From the NCBI GenBank assembly GCA_964030785.1, contig OZ034976.1, positions 2,480,001 to 2,544,000 on the forward strand: 64,000 nucleotides of DNA. Reading direction: 5' to 3'. Position numbers and translations under genes: made by a program. The stretch comes from Siderastrea siderea. Its lineage: Eukaryota; Cnidaria; Anthozoa; Scleractinia; Rhizangiidae. Position 1 is the first letter of the stretch. Each line of letters starts with the position of its first letter. Positions 11,801 through 17,900 of the stretch are shown in pieces. Below the pieces are notes generated by a model, which ran no database searches, was not told the DNA's origin, and worked only from the letters and a program-made list of their open reading frames with translations.

Positions 11801-14647
11801 AGTTTTATTCTGGCATATGTGGGTTCAGAGTTTGTTGGTAGTTCTTGTCTTTGCTCTGAGGGTTTTTCCCTGGGTTCTCAAGTTTTCCTCTTTTAACAAA
11901 AACCCACATTTTTAAATTCCAATAATTTAAAATCAGAGGGCCACAGGTTTGTAAATCATAACACTGTCAAGAGTCACACAATCCCAAATTTCATTTGTAA
12001 AATACTGAAATATAAAAAGAGTCATGTGAAAGTACTGCTGAAGAGGTTTCATTTCAATGGTAACACTATAGGATTTAATCCACAGACTCAGATGTCAGAA
12101 TCACCTGAATATCTATAACTGACTCTGGGAGTGAAAGGGTTAAACAAAGTTGATTATTAAAAAAAATAATAATATTTACATTCTTTATTACACTATAATA
12201 GATTTATGCTTACGGGTCATAAACATTGAGGATCCAGTTAAGAACCAGTTCACTGGCAAGAGAGACATCGATGCGATTACTGCTGTGATCTCCACTCTGG
12301 TTGACAAATATTGCAGTTACGATTCTTGTCAGTTCTGATACTGATACGTTTCCCTCAACATAGCCATCTTTGATTCCTTCCTCATCAAGGGATGCTTTTA
12401 TTACACGCAGATCAACCATGTATACTAACAAAAAAACATCACAGTTAAGATAAGAGACGAGTGAAGAACACACTTTATCCATACATGTACATTAAAGAAG
12501 ATCATGGGGACAATGCTCTGGTCAAATTAATGGCAACCACACACACACACACAAAAAAAAACAATAAAATGAAATTTATTGAACGCAACCTTAAAGCTGT
12601 TTAAACTCATTGCAGTAGGTGAGCTTGGGAAATGGTGCCTCGGAGATTGTGGGGGGGGGGGGGGGGGGGCTGTGCCACTTCACTCAGAAATCCTCAGAAA
12701 TTGTCACCTAGATGTGTACACTGTACACCCCCTTTTACACCGGCCAGTCTATAATTATTTTTGTTAGTATTATAACACACACTGTATAATTAATGTACAT
12801 CAATACAGATGCTTACACTGTGTCTTCTTCTGAATGGCTCTCAACTTCATCGCTGTGCGGTATGCAGCATACTTGATGCTACTCAAGCTCTCTACAAATA
12901 GTCATGCACACAAATAAATACACTAGAAAAACACAGTATATAATAACTCACATCCTCCAAGTTTTCATAATCTAGAATTTTGAATTACAAGTCCTGCTTA
13001 CAGAATTATTACAATACCTATTTCCTCCAGTAAACTGATCATCTCTGGGTGATCCCACTTTGTTGTCTCTGTTTCATGGCTGATAAAAAAATTTCCTTAA
13101 CATTACTTTAAATTGCTTGTTTTCTTCTTTTCTTAAGGACGGTGCCTCCTAATACAGAGGTATTTTTGCAAAGGTTGTGACTATGGGGAAAAGTAGATCT
13201 TAGCAAGGATTATTGGGATCCAAAAAGAAAAATGTGGGTAGCCATGCATTTTTCAGAGATAATTAAGCAACCATAATTCTAAAAAAGCATTAAAATACAA
13301 AGAATGTATGGCAATTTCTTTCCAAATTTAAGCTCAATTTTCCCTGAAAAATGCATGGCTACCCCCAAGTTTCTTTTCGGATTCTGATAGCCCTTGCTAA
13401 GATCTGCTTTTTAAACATAGTCACACTTTTGCTGGCCATGTTTGGTGCATGATGACTCAAGATCGTCTACTTTGAAATGGCATTGAATGAATCTTGATTG
13501 TGGAGTTTCAGAAAATATCCATGTACTCCCCTCACAGAAGGTTTTTGTTTTGCACCCCCACATCCCCAGGAAATTCCAGTTTAGCTTCACATTTTTCCTC
13601 TAATTGTTTGGCTTTTGAAACCCCCTTCCCCCTAGGAATTTCCAATGACCTTCCGTGGGGGGAGTATGGATACTTTCTGGAACCACACATAATTTACAAA
13701 TTGAAGCTAATTCATTACAAGTTCGACACCACACAGTGACCTAGAGTAAAAAAAAATTGTCACCACATGATTATCCAAGGCATAGAGTGACATTAACAGT
13801 GCACATAAAAGGCCTCTATCAGTGTTGCCGTACTACCAGGGGAGGGGAGGGAGGGAAATATTTCTGCAACACATCTAGCCACATCTAGTCTGCATTTTCA
13901 AGATTGTAGCTAGGTGAAAGGTGGCCAAATATTTGAATACATTCATTGGAACAATAATTTTACAATCTAGGCTCATCCAACCAAACCATAGTAGCTCAAG
14001 CCACAACAATGCAATGGAAATTATTATTTTTAATCGCCTTAAACTATGATTAGCATGTTTTCAATGCGCTTCTTGCATCGCTACGTTTAATTTCCTAGAA
14101 ATGCAGTTACTTGTCAGCGGGGCTGAATTAAAGAGCCTTGTAATTAATTCATTTAAGTTCTCTATGGGCTGCAAAATTTAATTGCTGGTACACTTAATGA
14201 CGTTATTTGTTTTAGTTGATTATTGGTAAGACATGTATTGGATGCACTGAGATGCAGCTGTGCGGAATCGAAAGAATTTCTGACAAACTGGAACATGTCA
14301 ACTTTCGTCTATCGTATTTTTAACTAATACATACTTGATGTAATATGGAATTCCGTTAGTCGTTTCAGAGCGTTCCCAGCCGTCTGGTAACATACCTATC
14401 ATTAAAATACAGAACGACTATGAGCAAAAAAGAAATCGTTGAGCTAGCTGAGACGCCATCAATTAATTAAGCTTCACAGCAGCAACATTCAGGTCGCTAT
14501 TTCTCACAATTTCACGCAATGGAACCAAACTTACTTGTTATCCCAGGCATTATGCTTTTTCTTTACAAGGCGTTTACGGTATACGGTAGAGATGCCTTTA
14601 AGTTTGTTTACAATGCATGAAAACCCCCATCCTTCGGACACACTCAT
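1..14647 (-). CDS. DMD: Dystrophin-family gene, 3' part (Dp71-like short form plus WW exon)
   Basis: Membrane-cytoskeleton scaffold of the dystrophin complex; the WW/EF/ZZ module binds dystroglycan in known members. Exons read on the minus strand, all phase-compatible: 14647-14535 (alternative first), 14395-14335, 13079-13018, 12891-12817, 12424-12214, 10858-10773, 9990-9911, 9552-9475, 8549-8438, 8222-8168, 8057-8018, 7883-7812, 6467-6319, 5416-5342, 5060-4977, 4303-4265, 3997-3973, 2863-2772, 1442-1238, 96-1. From the alternative first exon, skipping 14395-14335, the reading frame stays open for 583 codons to the window edge; Dp71 of vertebrates is about 617 aa, so little is missing. WW (HETETTKWDHPEM), EF-hand region, ZZ finger and coiled coil follow in the family order. 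Utrophin/DRP2-type relatives cannot be excluded. No spectrin repeats were found upstream in this window. Confidence 0.93.
815..1020. repeat. Dispersed short inverted repeat
   Basis: CAAACCAGTGGATAG near the left and CTATCCACTGGTTTG near the right bracket about 150 bp. Non-coding, in the intron before the last dystrophin-like exon. Confidence 0.55.
1661..2140. mobile_element. MITE with GAAGCTTCAACAT inverted ends
   Basis: The left end has TTGAAGCTTCAACATTTCCC and CCCGGGCA; the right end carries the inverse (GGGGATGTTGAAGCTTC and TACCCGGGG). About 480 bp, non-coding, in a dystrophin-like intron. Confidence 0.65.
3745..3950. repeat. Dispersed repeat
   Basis: The stretch has TGACGTCACAACCAAAATTCTC, and GGTTACCAAATTTGCTTAGC then GGTGCTCCGC. 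It resembles a repeat I associate with anthozoan genomes. No second copy was found here, so the call rests on recognition. Confidence 0.35.
3973..6467 (-). CDS. DMD: Dystrophin-like exons between ZZ finger and coiled coil
   Basis: Five exons: 6467-6319, 5416-5342, 5060-4977, 4303-4265 and 3997-3973. The first encodes EDIKDFAKVMRNKVSKKKKK then HPSKGRFIPI, matching dystrophin DVRDFAKVLKNKF...HPRMGYLPV, with an added lysine run. Its donor is taken as GTTAGT because only that keeps frame. Then come DKLGSYAAR/LANHEAK (dystrophin HYASRLAEME), DDEHRLIRHYGIR (dystrophin DDEHLLIQHY) and a 25-bp microexon, SLTGEPEST. The microexon is supported by acceptor, donor and phase on both sides, and by the dystrophin stretch CQSLNQDSP. 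Confidence 0.86.
4060..4240. repeat. Dispersed repeat family R1, copy 1
   Basis: Shares GGATTTCATCCACAGACTCA and the closing GACTCTGGGA with stretches at 11,950-12,140 and 28,220-28,400. Each copy is about 180 bp, diverged and non-coding. The shared segments appear in the same order. Confidence 0.65.
4430..4565 (-). mobile_element. tRNA-derived SINE, family 2
   Basis: On the minus strand: TAGCTCAAGTGGAAGAGCG (A-box-like), then GGTCATGAGCTGGAATCCC (degenerate B box), then GTTGAAGCCTGAATTTTTTT. A related partial stretch lies at about 4,615-4,770. Confidence 0.6.
6878..7241. mobile_element. MITE family M1, copy 1
   Basis: Ends TTAAGGACGGCGCCTCC and inverse AGGAGGCACCGTCCTTAA. The inner arms form a hairpin (AAAATGCGTGGTTACCC against its inverse). 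A second, partial copy lies at 13,133-13,432. Confidence 0.8.
7812..8549 (-). CDS. DMD: Dystrophin-like exons: ZZ zinc finger
   Basis: Four exons: 8549-8438, 8222-8168, 8057-8018 and 7883-7812. The first carries EEFIDWMVAEPQTIVWLPTL, the helix before the finger. The others carry the ZZ pattern: CNVC (from KCNVCKMYPIAGFR), CLKC (from YRCLKCFNYDL), CQGC (across the 8018/7883 junction), and the late pair HKIGH before TQEYC. All zinc ligands are present. Exon pairs sum to 167 and 112 bp, the lengths I recall for human exons 68 and 69. Confidence 0.95.
8967..9260. mobile_element. Foldback MITE
   Basis: Ends GTTAGCCTGAGAAAACAGCC and its inverse. Both arms carry CAGAAATTCCATACTG and CACTACCAAGATCTGG or near forms. 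About 294 bp with no coding; open frames here come from the palindrome. Confidence 0.8.
9475..10858 (-). CDS. DMD: Dystrophin-like exons: second EF-hand region
   Basis: Three exons: 10858-10773 (86 bp; GRVGFVPILSLKVGLAVMCS), 9990-9911 (80 bp; YLFLQLCNNQGFLDSKRLKL) and 9552-9475 (78 bp; AAFSGSSVEPAVRNCFER). The last matches the dystrophin stretch SFGGSNIEPSVRSCF. The first exon's 86 bp equals human exon 66, and the other two sum to 158 bp, the length I recall for human exon 67, so one vertebrate exon appears split here. The intron after the 86-bp exon contains a foldback MITE at about 10,078-10,548. Confidence 0.92.
10076..10550. mobile_element. Foldback MITE with long arms
   Basis: Ends TTGAAGGGCCCGGTGGAAAA and its inverse. 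The arms of about 175 bp are nearly identical (both contain TTTAGCTGAACATTGGCACA and AGATCTAAAATTTGAA or inverse) around a 130-bp loop. The flanking AATT may be the target duplication. Confidence 0.85.
10880..11480. repeat. Minisatellite arranged as a large palindrome
   Basis: Units such as ACATGTTTCTTGCACAAG, GGCCACAGGC and CCCACATACAGTAGGAACAG recur. The block 10,963-11,096 is repeated inverted at 11,146-11,286, with a short spacer. Open frames on both strands are by-products of the repeat. Confidence 0.75.
11641..11716 (+). repeat. GAA/GGA trinucleotide microsatellite
   Basis: A run of GAA changes into a run of GGA (about 25 triplets). It makes false poly-Glu, poly-Gly and, on the other strand, poly-Leu frames. 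Confidence 0.95.
11750..11940 (+). mobile_element. tRNA-derived SINE, family 1, diverged copy
   Basis: Aligns with the copy at 19,940 through CTTGCCTCCCA, GTGGGTTCAGAGTTTGTTGG and GAGGGTTTTTCCCTGGG. The A/B boxes are decayed. Confidence 0.6.
11950..12140. repeat. Dispersed repeat family R1, copy 2
   Basis: Contains ATGTGAAAGTACTGCTGAAG, then AGGATTTAATCCACAGACTC and CTGACTCTGGGAGTGAAAGG, in the same order as the copy at 28,220-28,400. Confidence 0.7.
12214..12424 (-). CDS. DMD: Dystrophin-like exon: first EF-hand region
   Basis: 211 bp between a TTTTTTTGTTAG acceptor and a GTAAGC donor. It encodes YMVDLRVIKASLDEEGIKDG, continues through SELTRIVTAIF, and ends ELVLNWILNVYDP. Dystrophin reads CLNWLLNVYDT at the same place. 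The stretch before it (QKKTQLYMVDL) is as close to dystrobrevin as to dystrophin. In this family the EF-hand-like domains generally do not keep calcium ligands, and none is obvious here. Confidence 0.92.
12650..12669 (+). repeat. Poly-G run
   Basis: About 20 consecutive G bases. A CA repeat lies 110 bp before it. Possible quadruplex former. Confidence 0.9.
12817..13079 (-). CDS. DMD: Dystrophin-like exons: second WW half and start of EF-hand region
   Basis: Two exons, 13079-13018 (62 bp) and 12891-12817 (75 bp). The first gives NHETETTKWDHPEMISLLEEI, with the second WW tryptophan and the trailing proline. The second gives SLSSIKYAAYRTAMKLRAIQ, the start of the first EF-hand-like helix, where dystrophins read RFSAYRTAMKLR. 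The donors are GTATTG and GTAAGC. The 62- and 75-bp lengths equal those I recall for human DMD exons 63 and 64, which supports an ancient exon layout. Confidence 0.93.
13133..13432. mobile_element. MITE family M1, partial copy 2
   Basis: Starts TTAAGGACGGTGCCTCCTAA and matches the copy at 6,878 in the opposite orientation through AGATCTTAGCAAGG and AAATGTGGGTAGCC. The far terminal repeat is missing. Confidence 0.75.
13493..13690. mobile_element. MITE family M2, copy 1
   Basis: A 200-bp imperfect palindrome with GTTTCAGAAAATATCCATG and ATGGATACTTTCTGGAACC at the ends. The inverse copy lies at 26,752-26,954. Confidence 0.7.
14335..14395 (-). CDS. DMD: Dystrophin-like exon: first half of WW domain
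   Basis: 61 bp, encoding MLPDGWERSETTNGIPYYI with the first WW tryptophan. The acceptor reads TTAATGATAG and the donor GTATGT. It joins in phase to the exon at 13079 to give a full WW domain (GWER...PYYINHET...WDHP). It needs an upstream exon that leaves one base, and none was found in this window. It therefore either belongs to a longer isoform whose upstream exons lie beyond the MTG1 gene or begins at its own in-frame ATG. Human DMD exon 62 has the same length and content as I remember it. Confidence 0.85.
14535..14647 (-). CDS. DMD: Alternative first exon of the dystrophin-like gene (Dp71 type)
   Basis: The exon opens with an ATG (G at -3) and encodes 37 codons beginning MSVSEGWGFSCIVNKLK and ending in AA before a strong GTAAGT donor. 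It leaves two bases over. That phase fits the exon at 13079 (first base C, making AAC, then HETETTKWDHP) but not the exon at 14395, where joining gives a stop within about ten codons. So this exon must skip the first half of the WW domain. Vertebrate Dp71 has the same design: a private first exon spliced to the exon carrying HETQTT. Here the exon lies upstream of the skipped WW exon, a small difference from vertebrates. The splice itself is inferred. Confidence 0.7.
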
Positions 14648-14973
14648 CACTTCGGAATCCAAGCAAAGCGCGTTGTTTATCCGCCTGCGGTTATTTCCGA
14701 TCCTTCAGCGGTATCTGCACAGGTCTCCCATCTAGGCGAGGCGAGAAATTGCAGGGATATTTTTAATTAATTCAACTGTGAACTCTATCATTTTCTGAAA
14801 TTAAATTAACCAGGAAAAACTCACTCGCTATAGCTTTTAAGAAAACTTCCTGGTTGTTAAAGATATCGAAAACAAATTATTGTGCAGTGAGACATTAATG
14901 GTTCCGGAATTTAATGGGATGTCTGTGGTGTTCAAACATTCCCGTCATTCTAATCGCGTAAGGCAAATCCAAG
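14648..14973. promoter_or_regulatory. Divergent promoter region, dystrophin short form / MTG1
   Basis: 326 bp separate the start codon of the dystrophin-like first exon (minus) from the MTG1 start codon (plus). No TATA box stands out. A YY1-like motif overlaps the MTG1 start. The head-to-head layout suggests a shared bidirectional promoter, which is an inference from position. Confidence 0.5.
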
Positions 14974-14981
14974 ATGGCGGT
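14969..14981 (+). promoter_or_regulatory. YY1-like site overlapping the MTG1 start codon
   Basis: The sequence CCAAGATGGCGGT matches the YY1 core AAGATGGCGG, and its ATG is the MTG1 start codon. YY1 sites over the start of genes for mitochondrial and translation proteins are known in animals. Binding in this organism is not shown. Confidence 0.5.
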
Positions 14982-17900
14982 CAGTCCGTACGTCAGTCGT
15001 GCAGAGCTCTGGCTGGCAAATTCAACTTTTCGACCAACATTTCAGCTTCCAAGCCACTTCCATCCCAGTATTTTTCTAAAATGGTTCCCAGGTCATATGG
15101 CCAAAGGTGGGTGACTTGCAATTCTAAGTTTCTTTTACAAAACCACCTTGAGAAAATCTTCTAGCATTGTAAAGAATATTTGTTTGACATATATAAAGCT
15201 AGCTTAAGTTTACAGGTGTGGATTAAGTGTGTCATTGCGTGTTTAAGACTCGTGTTTCACCTCAGTTTCGTGATTTTTAAATCTTTTTTTTTTTTTCGTG
15301 CAAAAGCGCCCTTTATCAAAACAACCAATTCCACCTCAACAATCTTTGGTTCCTCTTTACCTTCACAGTGTAACCCCCTCCCCACCTGCCTCCCCACCCC
15401 CCTCCCCTCCCCCGGCCCCACTACAAGTGGCCAGTATCCTCCATTTTCCAAACATTCAATATTCCAGTGAAAGAGTCTTGAAAATGTAAGTATTCTTTGT
15501 TTGTATTCCTGAAAGGTTTACGTTTGATGCAGCTGCAATTACAGAAATGTGATTGTGTAGTAGAAGTACATGATGCAAGAATATCCTTTACACCTGACAT
15601 AGCCATTGTCACATGTTTACCTTACTGGATCACCTGAATAAATAAATGCCCCACTAGGGGTGCAGCCAGGTTTCCTCACTGGGAGAGGGAGGAGATGGGC
15701 ATATGAAGAGTCACTAAAAACCTTGTGCTATATGTGGCTGTGCAATAAGCACTGTGCCAATTTAAAAACCAGTGTTAGGTCACTGTGGAGAGGGACATAG
15801 CCAGGGTGTCCTGGGGTGCCTGCCACCCCTGCATTGGGAGTTAAAAAAAAAACTACAGCAAATCAAATCGGCTATCTCACGAAAAGCCAGTCAGGCTTTT
15901 TGGATGGAGTTCAGTGATTTACATGTACTGCCGTACAAAATCATTAGAACTATACCTGCAGCGTTTTTTGACCATTTTTTTCTGTGGAGTTTTTGGTCGA
16001 GCTCGACGTTACCTCGACTGGTTTGTTTAGCATATGTGCGTGGTTTTTATTTCCTGTTTTGTTGTGTTGAGGTGAGTTCTGTTGTGTTGTGTCTGTTGTG
16101 TTGCGTTGCATTTTGTTGTAATCCATTATGTTGTGTTGCGTTGTGTTGTGTTGCGATCCATTGTGTTGTGTCTGTTTTGTTGCGTTGTGTTGCATTGTGT
16201 TGCGATCTGTTGTGTCGCTATTGTGTTGTATCTGTTGAGTTGCATAGTGTTGCGTTGTGATCCGTTGTGTTGCGTTGCCTTGTGCTGTGTTGTGTTGTTG
16301 ACAAGTTCAGCATTTCTAGTATTCCGTCTTTGTTAAAGTTGTACATTAGTAGACATACTCAACCAACCTCACGCACTGGCAGACTACACTAGAGAACTAG
16401 ACAAACTCAACCACCATTACCAAATAGAAAAACTCAACATCTTTCACTTACTTTAGGACAGTAAGAACCCCACTACGCGACCAACTCGACAAACTCCACA
16501 ACCCTCACTCACTGCCAGACAAAATCTCCTCATCTCAACACAACTCGACAAACAAAACTACCCTTACTAAACAGACAAACTTAACAATCCTCACTTATTT
16601 TACAGTTGATCCACGTCACGCGTGAACAGAAACTCTAAAATTCAAAACAACGTGACGAGTCACCTTCTCCATATTTGGCCATTCGCCTTCTGTTTCTTGA
16701 GATTCAGAGAGGGATTTCGAAAATCGAAAGGAGATTTCGAACCTGTCACAGATTTTTCGAAATGTTCAGACCTGGTTATGTTAATGCCTTAGGCCGGAAG
16801 AACAGGCCATGTAGGCCTCTCCACAAGGAAATGAGAAGACGAATAATTGATCGTTATTTGACTGGAAAGGGACCGAAAGCGATCTCCACAGCAGCTCGTG
16901 CAACTCCTGGCGCTGTTTATTGTATCATTCGTCATCATGAAACGTTCAGTACATGTGAGGCGTTCAGTCAAGGGGGACGAAGTTATCCTTCTAAAAGTTC
17001 AGACGACGTTACATGTAGAATCTATTGAATTGTTCAAACTAGCGAAACCTAGGATATATGGATGGGAAAGTCGCGAAAGATTGTTGAGCAGTAGGTTATA
17101 CAATAGACGAAGCACAGGTCACCAAAGCGTAATATGAGAGTTTGTATGGAGCTGAAATTCGACTGAAAATAATCGGCAGTTTTCCGTGGAAAATACCTAA
17201 AAATCAAAATAGAGTTTGAAAAACCTTACCTGTTGTGTGTTTGCTGTGTCTTTACCGCTTTTCCGAACTGCTGGAGGCCATTTGGGGCGATATTCTGTTT
17301 AACGGTCGAAGCGACGTCTTGTCACGTACTGGCTTTACTTTGACATGATGTCGCATCAACCGTCAAACAGAAAATCGCCCCAAACGGCCTCCAGAAGCTC
17401 GGAAAAGTGGCAAAAACACAGCAAACACACAACAGGTGATGGTCTTCAAACTCTATTTCGCTTTTTAGGTATTTTGCACGGAAAACTGACCATTTACATT
17501 TTGGATTGAATTTCAGATCCATACAAACAACTCACATTACGCTTTGGTTAACTGTGGACGAAGCGTCGGCTTTGTCTTTAATCAACCTCACAACTAGGAA
17601 AAACTGTCATCAGTAATTACTTGACACGGCAGATGAATCTTGGTTTTCGTCCACTTCCTTCGGAGCTACCGTTCTTACACAAGCGTTCAGCTCCAAGGTT
17701 TGTTCTCGTTTGGTTGAAACAGGAATCACGCGTCAGCAAAATAATTGACATAATTTCACCTCCTTCTAGTCGTCTAAAACATTTTTGATCCACTGACGAG
17801 AAGCGAACCCAGAGAATAACGTGGTCTCTCGATAAAACAAAGATTGTCCTGTCACAACCCCTTGCTTCTACAAAGATAGAAGCTATTTCGGAAATTTCAA

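Noticed and set aside
15468..15485. An 18-bp microexon for MTG1 (GERVLKM-like reading)
   Set aside because: It breaks the reading frame to the next exon. The exon at 15,516-15,580 joins directly to exon 1 and gives the family sequence GLRLMQ after MAKG.
15772..16336. Cys- and Val-rich open frames
   Set aside because: Produced by the degenerate TGTTGTGTTGCG array within the TIR element.
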